Assembly (NCBI GenBank): GCA_002897935.1
Contig: BDTA01000089.1
Coordinates: 5,001 to 39,516 of the forward strand
Direction: 5' to 3'
DNA: 34,516 bases
DNA from: a bacterium BMS3Abin08
Lineage (GTDB): Bacteria > Nitrospirota > Thermodesulfovibrionia > Thermodesulfovibrionales > JdFR-85
Shown here: positions 6,146-13,775 of the stretch, piece by piece
Layout of the letters: every line of letters begins with the position of its first letter
Numbering within the stretch: position 1 is the first letter of the stretch
Notes under the pieces: model-generated
The model's database searches: none
Seen by the model: only the letters and a program-made list of their open reading frames with translations
What the model was told of the DNA's origin: nothing
Position numbers and translations under genes: made by a program

Positions 6146-6281
6146 CTTTCCCTTCTTTCTTTTCCGTATCTTCCTTGAAAACCTCGATTATGCTTCTGAC
6201 CTTGATCCCCGCGGCCTTCAAGGCCTTCTGGATATCGGGTAACCTGGCGTCTTCAACCTTTACTACGAAATTTGCATTCAT
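6126..6281 (-). CDS. Small hypothetical protein (51 aa) between frr and the dksA-like gene
   Basis: The ATG at 6281 has a perfect AGGAGG five bases upstream (AGGAGGATTT before the ATG), and the frame runs 51 codons to TAA at 6126. It starts MNANFVVKVEDARLPDIQKA, then KAAGIKVRSIIEVF, and ends in a highly charged Lys/Glu tail. The first 35 residues suggest a strand-helix-strand unit. The stop lies 20 bases inside the dksA-like gene in another frame, so the two are likely translationally coupled. I do not recognise a family. The strong ribosome binding site and operon position support it as real. Confidence 0.75.
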   Translation of the reverse strand: MNANFVVKVEDARLPDIQKALKAAGIKVRSIIEVFKEDTEKKEGKDDKKEE

Positions 6282-6328
6282 AAATCCTCCTGCCTGTAGT
6301 TTGGTTCAAGTATTCAGCCAACGCTTTG

Positions 6329-6886
6329 TTATACCTCCATGATCTCGTCCTCTTTATGCTTTAACGTCACATCAACATTCTTTATATGCTGATCAGTCAG
6401 TTCCTGAATCTCGTTAAGGGACTTTTTCAGCACATCTTCGCCGATTATCTTCGACTTTTCCATCTTCCTGAGTTCTTCATTGATCTCCCGTCTTATATTC
6501 CTGATGGCTACCCTTGCCTCCTCGGCACGTTTCTTTACCAGCTTAACAAGCTGTTTCCTCCTCTCCTCCGTAAGCGCGGGTATGGCCACCCTGATTATCT
6601 TCCCGTCATTTGACGGGTTAAGCCCGAGGTTCGACTGGAGGATTGCCTTTTCGATTGCAGGTATCAGGTTCTGGTCCCAGGGCTGGATGGTTATCATCAT
6701 CGGCTCCGGTACGGATAACGTTGCAACCTGATTCAGAGGGGTTTGTGTGCCGTAGTAATCCACCATTATTCCATCAAAAAGTGAAAGTGAGGCCCGTCCC
6801 GTCCTTACAGCTGCGAAGTCCTTTTTCAGGAATTCAATGGAATGGTTCATCTTCTCATTGGCCTTCTTTTTTAATTCCTTGTCCAT
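6329..6886 (-). CDS. frr: Ribosome recycling factor
   Basis: This 185-residue protein with EF-G splits post-termination ribosomes. It starts MDKELKKKANEKMNHSIEF and has the RRF signature VRTGRASLSLFDGIMVDYYG and NPSNDGKIIRVAIPALTEER. I chose ATG at 6886 because GGAGGAAGAT sits directly upstream and gives the standard family length; an in-frame start 12 codons earlier would add an unusual leader. It follows pyrH by about 40 bases in the classic rpsB-tsf-pyrH-frr order. Confidence 0.96.
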   Translation of the reverse strand: MDKELKKKANEKMNHSIEFLKKDFAAVRTGRASLSLFDGIMVDYYGTQTPLNQVATLSVPEPMMITIQPWDQNLIPAIEKAILQSNLGLNPSNDGKIIRVAIPALTEERRKQLVKLVKKRAEEARVAIRNIRREINEELRKMEKSKIIGEDVLKKSLNEIQELTDQHIKNVDVTLKHKEDEIMEV

Positions 6887-6925
6887 ATCTTCCTCCAGAG
6901 AGGGTTGGGTTAGTGGAAACAACAG

Positions 6926-7669
6926 CTACTTGGTTCCCACAAAGGTACCGATGTTCTTTCCCTCCACAGCCTTTCTTATGTTTCCCTTATTCTTTACATT
7001 AAATACCATAATGGGGAGGGAATTGTCCATACAGAGGGAGATAGCTGTCGAGTCCATTACATGAAGCCCTTTTTTCAGAACATCTATATAGCTGATCCTT
7101 CTGAACTTCTTTGCGTCGGGATGTGTTAGAGGGTCGGCCGAATATATCCCGTCAACCCTTGTTGCCTTCATAATTATTTCGGCCCCGATCTCCATGGCCC
7201 TCAGTGAGGCCGCTGTATCGGTTGTAAAGTAAGGATTTCCGGTTCCGGCTGCAAATATCACAACCCTGCCCTTCTCTAAATGACGAACCGCCCGGCGGCG
7301 GATATAGGGTTCAGCCAGTTCCCTCAACTCAATAGCAGACTGGACCCTCGTGGGTATGTCTACCTTTTCAAGGGCGTTCTGGAGGGCAAGGGCATTTATT
7401 ACAGTGGCCAGCATTCCCATATAATCCGCAGTTGCCCGCTCCATGCCCTTAACAGAGCCTTCGACGCCACGGAATATGTTCCCACCCCCGATGACTATCG
7501 CTATCTCGGTGCCGAGGTCATAAATCGATCTGACCTCCTGCGCCATATAATCAACAGTGGATGACTCTATCCCGTAGGACAGTTTACCCATAAGGGACTC
7601 GCCGCTTAACTTCAGGAGAATCCTTTTGTACTTTGGTTTTCCCCCCTTAGGCTTCTGTTGTTTCACCAA
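6926..7669 (-). CDS. pyrH: UMP kinase
   Basis: This 247-residue bacterial UMP kinase (amino-acid kinase fold) phosphorylates UMP to UDP for RNA, DNA and sugar-nucleotide synthesis. Motifs are [38 protein letters not shown] and [19 protein letters not shown]. The start is TTG at 7669 or the adjacent GTG at 7666; GAGG lies seven or ten bases upstream, and both lie inside the end of tsf (overlap about 20 bases). It has a short lysine-rich N-terminal extension. Confidence 0.95.
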   Translation of the reverse strand: MVKQQKPKGGKPKYKRILLKLSGESLMGKLSYGIESSTVDYMAQEVRSIYDLGTEIAIVIGGGNIFRGVEGSVKGMERATADYMGMLATVINALALQNALEKVDIPTRVQSAIELRELAEPYIRRRAVRHLEKGRVVIFAAGTGNPYFTTDTAASLRAMEIGAEIIMKATRVDGIYSADPLTHPDAKKFRRISYIDVLKKGLHVMDSTAISLCMDNSLPIMVFNVKNKGNIRKAVEGKNIGTFVGTK

Positions 7670-8249
7670 GCTGGAACCTCACAAACCGTCTGATAACGAT
7701 GTTTTCACCTATCTTACCAACCATCGCGGTAAGGAGGTCTTTTATTGTTGTCTTCTGATCCGGGTCTTTAACGAAGACCTGCTCAAGAAGGCAGGATTCC
7801 GAATAGAATTTTTTGAGCTTACCTTCAACGATCCTGTCTATCACATGTTCAGGCTTGTCCTTGATCTGTTCACGGTAGATCTCTTTTTCTCTTTCCATGA
7901 CCTCCGGGGGAACGCTATCCCTTGAGAGATAGCGTGGGTTTGAAGCTGCAATATGCATGGCCACGTCCTTTGCAAACTGTCTGAACTCATCGGTCCGGGC
8001 CACAAAATCGGTCTCACAATTCACCTCAACAAGGACACCGATCTTTTCCATATGGATGTATGAACCTATAACTCCTTCAGATGCCTGCCTGCCTGCCCTC
8101 TTTTCTACGGCAGCAAGCCCCTTCTTTCTGAGGAAGTCAACGGCCTTGTCAATATCCCCCTCCGTCTCTGAAAGGGCCTTCTTGCAGTCCATCATACCGG
8201 CACCTGTCTGATCCCGGAGTTTTTTTACCGTTTCTGCTGTGACGCTCAT
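7647..8249 (-). CDS. tsf: Elongation factor Ts (short form)
   Basis: This 200-residue guanine-nucleotide exchange factor acts on EF-Tu. It has the N-terminal module [19 protein letters not shown] and the core motif [13 protein letters not shown], and ends after one core subdomain and a short C-terminal module. It is shorter than the 280-residue proteobacterial form but like those of Thermus and several other phyla. Its ATGA start overlaps the end of rpsB by four bases, with GGAGG upstream. Confidence 0.95.
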   Translation of the reverse strand: MSVTAETVKKLRDQTGAGMMDCKKALSETEGDIDKAVDFLRKKGLAAVEKRAGRQASEGVIGSYIHMEKIGVLVEVNCETDFVARTDEFRQFAKDVAMHIAASNPRYLSRDSVPPEVMEREKEIYREQIKDKPEHVIDRIVEGKLKKFYSESCLLEQVFVKDPDQKTTIKDLLTAMVGKIGENIVIRRFVRFQLGETTEA

Positions 8250-9064
8250 TCTGCAACCTCCTCCTTTGCTTGATTCCCTGGTCCTTCTCCACCCTTGCTT
8301 TCCGGGACCTCCGGTGATTCATCCATCTCTATTTTCTCATCGATCCGGGCCGCTTCTGCCTCTTCTTCCAGTTTCTTCTTCAGCATGTCCCTTCCCTCAA
8401 CGATGGCATTTGCCATGCGTGAAGTGAGGAGCTTGATAGCCCTGATGGCATCATCGTTACCGGGAATTACATAGTCTATCTCGTCAGGGTCGCAGTTGGT
8501 ATCAACAATGGCAACTATGGGTATTAAGAGCTTCATTGCCTCAAGCACGGCGATCCTCTCCCTTTTTGGGTCCACTATGAAGAGCGCTCCCGGGAGACCC
8601 TTCATCTCCTTGATGCCGCCAAGGTTTTTTTCCAGCTTTATCCTTGTTTTTTCCAGTTTTGCAACCTCTTTTTTTGTGAGGGCGTCATATGTTCCGTCAC
8701 TCTTCAGTTTTTCGATCTTTTTCAGTTTTTCGATGCTCTTTTTAATGGTTAAAAAATTTGTAAGCATACCACCGAGCCATCTCTGGTTTATATAGTATGC
8801 GCCTGACCGTTCCGCCTCTTCCCGTATGGAGTCCTGGGCCTGTTTCTTCGTGCCCACAAAGAGGATGTCCTGCCCGGCAGCGGCCATGTCCCGTATATAG
8901 TTATAAGCGGCCTCCACCCCCTTCATTGTTTTCTGGAGATCGATTATGTAGATACCATTACGTTCCCCGAAGATATACCTCTTCATCTTCGGATTCCATC
9001 GTTTTACCTGGTGCCCGAAGTGGACACCGGCTTCAAGCAGCTCTTTCATTGTTACTACCGGCAT
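8246..9064 (-). CDS. rpsB: 30S ribosomal protein S2
   Basis: This 272-residue S2 has the N-terminal signature [31 protein letters not shown]-like [14 protein letters not shown], and the central [12 protein letters not shown]. It ends in an acidic, Glu-rich tail of about 40 residues after the conserved core. AGAAGGAGGT precedes the ATG. It is the first gene of the rpsB-tsf-pyrH-frr-ORF51-dksA-like operon, with an untranslated leader of unknown length upstream. Confidence 0.97.
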   Translation of the reverse strand: MPVVTMKELLEAGVHFGHQVKRWNPKMKRYIFGERNGIYIIDLQKTMKGVEAAYNYIRDMAAAGQDILFVGTKKQAQDSIREEAERSGAYYINQRWLGGMLTNFLTIKKSIEKLKKIEKLKSDGTYDALTKKEVAKLEKTRIKLEKNLGGIKEMKGLPGALFIVDPKRERIAVLEAMKLLIPIVAIVDTNCDPDEIDYVIPGNDDAIRAIKLLTSRMANAIVEGRDMLKKKLEEEAEAARIDEKIEMDESPEVPESKGGEGPGNQAKEEVAE

Positions 9065-9300
9065 TCTTTACCTCCTTCTGGTTTTTTTAGGCCTCCGCCG
9101 GTCTGCCGACCCCGGTCTAACAGATCCGGGAACCCGCCGGACAGACTTTATACGGCGTGTGTTTTATATGAGGTTACACCTCATTGTAAGATCAGCACAG
9201 AGTGCCAGAAAGATTAACATAACGGGGCATAAAAATTCAATTTTTTGAAATCCCGGAAATCATGTTCCTGTTTCCCGGACGCGGGACCCGGGTTTGGATA
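9065..9300 (-). promoter_or_regulatory. rpsB: rpsB upstream leader with perfect inverted repeat
   Basis: This gene-free stretch lies between rpsB and the tRNA-Ser promoter. It contains ATGAGGT-tac-ACCTCAT (9168-9184), a perfect 7-bp-arm inverted repeat about 105 bases upstream of rpsB, and GC-rich complementary pieces (CCGCCGG, CCGGTCTGCCGACCCCGG) between 9090 and 9145. These could form an autoregulatory r-protein leader or an operator. I could not settle a single promoter. Confidence 0.35.
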
Positions 9301-9323
9301 AGGGGGAATGATTGTGCTATAAT
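9294..9323 (+). promoter_or_regulatory. Promoter of tRNA-Ser
   Basis: A perfect TATAAT (9318-9323) with a TGC extension gives an extended -10. A weak TTGGAT -35 lies 18 bases upstream (9294-9299). The predicted start is about 55 bases before the mature tRNA 5' end. Confidence 0.6.
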
Positions 9324-9384
9324 TCCAGTCTGTAGATAAAATTTCACCTTCTCTATAAAAATTGATCCCGGTTCTTTTTACGAA

Positions 9385-9478
<94 letters not shown>

Positions 9479-9502
9479 GGTTTCTTTATTCCGTTGATGT
9501 AC

Positions 9503-9558
9503 CGTCAAGCTCTCCGACCAAAGGTCGGGGCTTTCGGCAAGATGCATTGTAAAAAGGT
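9503..9558 (-). repeat. Palindromic repeat family C, fourth copy
   Basis: On the minus strand it reads TTACAATGCATCTTGCCGAA, then a CCGACC-ttt-GGTCGG hairpin and AGAGCTTGAC. It matches the copies at 2604-2647 and 2773-2818. It lies just downstream of tRNA-Ser; the hairpin lacks a following T-run on the plus strand. Confidence 0.75.
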
Positions 9559-9653
9559 TTTTGTTCTGTGTCAGTACCCCGGTCCATGATGCATGTCATC
9601 GCTGGATTTGAGTTGCATCAGGCAGCTTGCGAATACCCGGTAACGGTCTTTAT

Positions 9654-9782
9654 CTCCTGGATGCAGTCGGGTAGCAGCCCTGCGCACGAGGAGGATGTGA
9701 ACCCCGCCAGGTCCGGAAGGGAGCAACGGTAAGCATCTCTAATCGGTGCCGCAGTCAGTTGTTGCCCGGCTGCATTGAGGAG
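9654..9782 (+). ncRNA. ffs: Signal recognition particle RNA (small bacterial type)
   Basis: The domain IV hallmark CGCCAGGTCCGGAAGGGAGC (GGAA tetraloop, asymmetric loop bases) lies at 9705-9724, followed by AACGG. The outer helix is visible: ATGCAGTCGGG (9661-9671) pairs with CCCGGCTGCAT (9765-9775), and CTCCT (9654-9658) extends it with GAGGAG (9777-9782). The RNA binds Ffh and targets nascent membrane proteins. The location directly before dnaX is a familiar bacterial arrangement. Exact ends are approximate. Confidence 0.92.
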
Positions 9783-9816
9783 ACAATAGATGCGCAGGCT
9801 TAAGACAGAGATGGAG

Positions 9817-9836
9817 GCGCGGGTTAAACCCCGCGC
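9817..9836 (+). terminator. GC hairpin between SRP RNA and dnaX
   Basis: GCGCGGG-ttaaac-CCCGCGC forms a perfect 7-bp stem followed only by TTCT. It could be a weak terminator or a processing/end structure of the SRP RNA transcript. Confidence 0.45.
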
Positions 9837-9875
9837 TTCTCAACCGCAACCTCAATCTTGAGCGTATAAAAAAAT

Positions 9876-11465
9876 ATGAGCTATATTGTTCTTGCAAGGA
9901 AATGGAGACCCAAGGGGTTTGACGAGCTTGTTGGACAGAACACTGTAAGTACGATCCTGAAAAACGCAATCTCGCAGGACAGGATTGCCCATGCCTATCT
10001 TTTTTCAGGTCCCAGGGGAGTTGGCAAGACCTCGACAGCCAGGATTCTTTCCAAGGCGCTCAACTGTGAATCCGGTCCCACGACAGATCCTTGCGGGGAG
10101 TGCAATGCCTGCAGGGCAATCTCCGAGGGGTACTCCGTGGATGTCATGGAGATCGACGGGGCGTCAAACAACAGTGTCGATGATATCCGCGATCTCAGAG
10201 AGCGGGTAAAATACGCCCCATCCTCGGGAAGGTACAAGGTCTATATAATTGATGAGGCGCATATGCTGAGCCAGTCAGCCTTCAATGCCCTCCTCAAGAC
10301 GCTTGAGGAACCACCACCCCATGTGATATTTGTCCTTGCAACAACCGCTCCTCATAAGATACCGATTACGGTGATGTCCCGCTGTCAACACCTTACTTTC
10401 AGCAGGGTGAGGTCCGGTGTCATGAAGGCGCATATAAAGAGGATAACCGATGAAGAGGGGATAGCAATAACAGGACAGGCGATAGAACTGATTCTTCGTG
10501 CAGCCGATGGCAGCATGAGGGATGCTCTGACCCTCCTCGACCAGCTCTCGGCCTTTTCTTCAGACATAACGGATTCCGCGGTGAGAGACCTCCTCGGGCT
10601 GTCGGATGTGGAAATAATCATAAGCCTGGCGGACTCTATATTGGGGGGTAACGGAAAGGAGATCTTTGCACAGATCGACAATGCCTACGAAAGGGGAATA
10701 GACCTGAAGAACCTCGTGAGGGACCTCATCCGCTTCATAAGGGACTTTTTGGCTGCCCAGGTTTCAGGAGGTGAAAACCTTCAGGAGCTTTCGGAAGGTG
10801 AACGCAATTACATAAAGAGCAAAATCCCGGCGACCACGGTAGAGGAACTTGCAGTGTTGCTTTCAGAGATGATAAAGGCAGAGGCCGATGTCAGGAATGC
10901 CTACTCCCCGAGAGTGGCTTTGGAGATGGCGCTCTTAAGGGCTTCAATGCTCGGGAGTTTAAGGCCCGTGGGCGAGATAATCGAGAGGCTTGAGAAATTC
11001 GGGTCGGCCTTAGCGGATCCTGTGCCCGAGGTACCACACCCTCAGGAAAGGAAGGCCCCCGAGGAGGTATCCGGTAACAGGAAGACGGATTCCGGGCGGG
11101 AATCATTGGATGCGGATACCCTTCAAACTGCGTGGGAGGGGGTGATTTCAAGGATTGATGAGGAGGATGCAATCCTTGCATCCAAGCTCCGTAATGCTGA
11201 GCCGAGGATTGACAAGGACCGGCTTTCCCTGGTCTTCAACGGCGGACATGCCATTCATGCCGAGTCGGTGCAGAAGCACTTTGATTCGCTTCTCGGCTGG
11301 TTACGGGAAAAGGGGGGGAGCGGATTTGAGAACATCAGCAGGATTGAGATAGTTAAAAAAAAAGCAAATAAAAGGAAGGAAAGATCAAAGATAACCCCTG
11401 CGGAGAGAAAGGTTTTGGAAGGCCTTGGGGGAAGAATCATCGAGAGGAGGAAGACAAATGTCTAA
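9876..11465 (+). CDS. dnaX: DNA polymerase III subunit gamma/tau
   Basis: This is the 529-residue clamp-loader ATPase. It has Walker A GPRGVGKT (45-52), a zinc module with Cys64, 73, 76 and 79, Walker B IIDEAH (124-129), and the sensor/SRC region (SRCQHL). The C-terminal third is a variable, basic tau-like region. A run of nine A (11355-11363) encodes Lys494-496, where slippage would truncate the protein. No Shine-Dalgarno sequence precedes the ATG; TATAAA ends five bases before it, so a leaderless start is possible. The 3' end overlaps ebfC by eight bases. Confidence 0.96.
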   Translation: MSYIVLARKWRPKGFDELVGQNTVSTILKNAISQDRIAHAYLFSGPRGVGKTSTARILSKALNCESGPTTDPCGECNACRAISEGYSVDVMEIDGASNNSVDDIRDLRERVKYAPSSGRYKVYIIDEAHMLSQSAFNALLKTLEEPPPHVIFVLATTAPHKIPITVMSRCQHLTFSRVRSGVMKAHIKRITDEEGIAITGQAIELILRAADGSMRDALTLLDQLSAFSSDITDSAVRDLLGLSDVEIIISLADSILGGNGKEIFAQIDNAYERGIDLKNLVRDLIRFIRDFLAAQVSGGENLQELSEGERNYIKSKIPATTVEELAVLLSEMIKAEADVRNAYSPRVALEMALLRASMLGSLRPVGEIIERLEKFGSALADPVPEVPHPQERKAPEEVSGNRKTDSGRESLDADTLQTAWEGVISRIDEEDAILASKLRNAEPRIDKDRLSLVFNGGHAIHAESVQKHFDSLLGWLREKGGSGFENISRIEIVKKKANKRKERSKITPAERKVLEGLGGRIIERRKTNV

Positions 11466-11799
11466 GAAGATGCTTGGAGATTTAATGCGTCAGGCCCAGA
11501 AGATTCAGGCAGAAATGGCCAAGGTTCAGGACGAGGCAAAATCAAAGACCGTGGAAGCCACGGCCGGGGGCGGCATGGTCACCGCAGTTGCAAATGGCGC
11601 CGGAGAACTCTTGTCGGTCAGGATTGAGAAAGAGGTGGTGAATCCCGAGGATCTGGATATGCTTCAGGACCTTGTGGTGGCTGCCTGTAATGAGGCACTC
11701 AGAAGGGCACAGGAGATGGTACAGGCGGAGATGTCCAAGTTGACCGGAGGTCTTCAACTCCCGGGTATGGGTAATCTCGGGGACATGTTCGGTAAGTGA
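11458..11799 (+). CDS. ebfC: YbaB/EbfC nucleoid-associated protein
   Basis: This 113-residue DNA-binding protein starts MSKKMLGDLMRQAQKIQAEM, the family's N-terminal helix, and contains the central GGGMVTAVANGAGELLSVRI. It ends in a Met/Gly-rich tail (LPGMGNLGDMFGK). I chose ATG at 11458 because GAGGAGG is directly upstream and the family begins here; an earlier in-frame ATG (11425) would lie inside dnaX. The dnaX-ebfC-recR order is conserved in many bacteria. Confidence 0.95.
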   Translation: MSKKMLGDLMRQAQKIQAEMAKVQDEAKSKTVEATAGGGMVTAVANGAGELLSVRIEKEVVNPEDLDMLQDLVVAACNEALRRAQEMVQAEMSKLTGGLQLPGMGNLGDMFGK

Positions 11800-12386
11800 A
11801 AGGCTTAATTGAGACACTGATCGAGGCCCTTACCCGACTTCCCGGTATTGGCAGAAAGACTGCACAGAGACTTGCGTATTTCATCCTTGCCATGCCCTAT
11901 GAGGAGGCCAGGGCGATTGCCGATGCAATAATCAATGTAAAGGAGAAGGCCGGTTTCTGCAAGAGGTGTTTCAATATCACGGAGGAAGACTATTGCAACA
12001 TCTGCCTTGACGGATCAAGAGACCAACAGAGGATATGTGTGGTTGAGGAGCCAAGCAACATAATGGTGTTTGAGCGGATCCGCTCCTTCAGAGGTACCTA
12101 TCATGTCCTTCTTGGCGCCCTTTCGCCCATCGACGGGATTACTCCTGAGAGGCTGAAAATAAAGGAACTTGAAGCCCGGGTGAAGAACTCCGACATCAAG
12201 GAGGTGATCATTGCTACAAATCCCAACACCAGGGGGGAGATGACCGCCCAGTACATAAAGGAGATACTATCGCCCTATAACCTCAACATAACACGGATTG
12301 CTTACGGTCTTCCAATGGGCGGGGATATTGAGTTTGCCGACGAGGTGACCCTGAGCAAGGCCCTTGAGGGTAGGAGGGAGTTATAA
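11796..12386 (+). CDS. recR: Recombination protein RecR
   Basis: This 196-residue protein acts in RecFOR recombinational repair. It has a helix-hairpin-helix LPGIGRKTAQRLAYF, a four-Cys zinc motif (CKRCFNI...YCNICLD), a Toprim domain (ICVVEEPSNIMVFERI; ATNPNTRGEMTAQY) and the C-terminal ITRIAYGLPMGGDIEFADEV. The start is GTG in a 4-nt GTGA overlap with ebfC. It ends six bases inside the convergent cytochrome b gene. Confidence 0.96.
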   Translation: MKGLIETLIEALTRLPGIGRKTAQRLAYFILAMPYEEARAIADAIINVKEKAGFCKRCFNITEEDYCNICLDGSRDQQRICVVEEPSNIMVFERIRSFRGTYHVLLGALSPIDGITPERLKIKELEARVKNSDIKEVIIATNPNTRGEMTAQYIKEILSPYNLNITRIAYGLPMGGDIEFADEVTLSKALEGRREL

Positions 12387-13028
12387 CCCGCCTGAGATCC
12401 CCTGCCGTTTAACCATATGAAAATGTGCCCACAGGAGCAGTATCATGATGAGCGGCAGCCAGAGGACATGCAGGCTGTAGAACCTGATCAGTGTGGCGCC
12501 GTCCACATCGGGGCCGCCTCTCAGGAGATAGAGCAGCCCCTTACCGATGAATGGAACGGTTTTTGCCATGGAGGTTCCTACCTCTGTAGCCCAGTAGGCC
12601 TTCTGATCCCACGGCAGCAGATACCCCGTAAACCCCGATGCCAGGGCCACCGCAAGGGTCAATGTGCCTGCAATCCAGTTCAGCTCCCTTGGCGGCCTGT
12701 AAGCACGGTGAAGGATTACACGGAGTGTATGAAGGATAATGGATAAAATGAGCAACTGGGCGCTCCACTTGTGGAGGCTCCGTATGAACCACCCGAATCT
12801 TACCTCCCTCGTGATCCTGAGTATGCTGTGAAAGGCCTCATCTTCAGATGGGATATAGTAAAAGGACAGTAGAAGGCCTGTCACAAAGAGGGAGATAAAA
12901 AGCGTCAATGCCACACCCCCGAGACAGTACAGATAACCGACCCTTTCCGGCAGGGGTCTTTCAAGGAATCTCCTGTGAGGCATCTTTATGCCGAACCGGC
13001 TGTCCAGCCAGTCGAGTATTTGTCCCAT
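12381..13028 (-). CDS. Cytochrome b6-like subunit of a Rieske/cytochrome b complex
   Basis: This 215-residue, four-helix quinol-oxidising cytochrome b is of the short, b6 (split) type. Ligand histidines for two b hemes are at His86/His187 and His100/His202. The 15-residue spacing of the second pair (187 to 202) is the b6 type. Cys35 in YLYCLGG aligns with the b6f cysteine that covalently holds the extra heme c_n/c_i. SLHKWSAQ, RPPRELNW, GYLLPWDQKAYWA and KRQGISG are shared with plant/cyanobacterial b6. It follows the Rieske gene by four bases. No subunit IV (petD-like), cytochrome f or cytochrome c gene follows; downstream is convergent recR. Confidence 0.93.
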   Translation of the reverse strand: MGQILDWLDSRFGIKMPHRRFLERPLPERVGYLYCLGGVALTLFISLFVTGLLLSFYYIPSEDEAFHSILRITREVRFGWFIRSLHKWSAQLLILSIILHTLRVILHRAYRPPRELNWIAGTLTLAVALASGFTGYLLPWDQKAYWATEVGTSMAKTVPFIGKGLLYLLRGGPDVDGATLIRFYSLHVLWLPLIMILLLWAHFHMVKRQGISGGL

Positions 13029-13032
13029 AATG

Positions 13033-13479
13033 CTATATCCTCAGACCAATATATGCCTTTCCATCCCGGACCCTGAGGGGCAGGCGCGTCAGGGGCGCGG
13101 GTGGTGGGCCTCCTATCACTTTACCCTCGATATCGTATTTCCCGCCGTGACAGGGGCAGAGGAACTTTTCCTTTGACCTGTGCCAGTTTACAAGACAGCC
13201 AAGGTGGCTGCATACAGGGGACAGTGCAAAGAGCCTGTCCTTATGTCTGACAACAAAGGCCCTGCTGTTGATGGTGCGGCGCTTCCTTTTGTAGGAGAAG
13301 ACCACCGTCTTGACTCCCCTGCGTGGAAGGTTGTCCTCATCGAGAACCTCTATAAAGTGGAGGGTTTTTTTCCTGATTCGGGACGGGTAGAGGAACGAGA
13401 TTGCGAGTGCGGCAAAAACCGCAAACAGGGCGGAAAAGAATACCTTGATTGAGAGTGCGAGAAAGTTCCTTCTGTTCAC
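13033..13479 (-). CDS. Rieske [2Fe-2S] protein
   Basis: This 148-residue membrane-anchored Rieske protein has cluster ligands Cys90/His92 in CSHLGC and Cys108/His111 in CPCHGG, with Cys95 and Cys110 placed for the stabilising disulfide. GKVIGGPPPAPLTRLPL is the family's proline loop. The N-terminus NRRNFLALS, followed by a hydrophobic helix, resembles an uncleaved Tat anchor. The start is GTG in a GTGA overlap with the HU/IHF gene. It transfers electrons from quinol to a periplasmic cytochrome c, which is not in this operon. Confidence 0.94.
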   Translation of the reverse strand: MNRRNFLALSIKVFFSALFAVFAALAISFLYPSRIRKKTLHFIEVLDEDNLPRRGVKTVVFSYKRKRRTINSRAFVVRHKDRLFALSPVCSHLGCLVNWHRSKEKFLCPCHGGKYDIEGKVIGGPPPAPLTRLPLRVRDGKAYIGLRI

Positions 13480-13763
13480 TTCATCTGGGGATTAAGCAAA
13501 TCCCTGAGTTCCTTTCCCGTCTTGAAATGTACGACCCTCTTTTCAGGGACAACAACGGACTCTCCGGTTTTAGGGTTTCGTGCCTTGCGTGGTTTTCTGT
13601 TTTTCAGTCTGAAGTTTCCGAATCCGCGCAGTTCGACCTTTTCGCCCTTGCTCAGGGCATCCTTTATTGAGTCAAAGAAGGTCTCAACGATGATCTCTGT
13701 CTGCTTGATAGTGAAGCCCTCCAGGCTTTCAGAAACCTTTTCTATAAGCTCGGATCTTGTCAT
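13476..13763 (-). CDS. HU/IHF-family DNA-bending protein
   Basis: This protein of about 95 residues starts MTRSELIEKVSESLEGF. It has the DNA-arm motif GRNPKTGE-like KARNPKTGESVVVPEKRVVHF and the core VELRGFGNFRLKNRKPRKA. The IHF-beta-like R-G-F-G-N-F pattern suggests an IHF-type subunit, but HU is possible. Two tandem ATGs occur at 13766 and 13763; AGGAGG is too close to the first, so I used the second. It sits between sppA and the Rieske gene, with a 4-nt overlap to the latter. Confidence 0.93.
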   Translation of the reverse strand: MTRSELIEKVSESLEGFTIKQTEIIVETFFDSIKDALSKGEKVELRGFGNFRLKNRKPRKARNPKTGESVVVPEKRVVHFKTGKELRDLLNPQMK

Positions 13764-13775
13764 CATACCCTCCTC

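Noticed and set aside
9190-9210. TGGCAC...TGC as a sigma-54 promoter for rpsB
   Set aside because: The spacing between the GG and GC elements is two bases too short.
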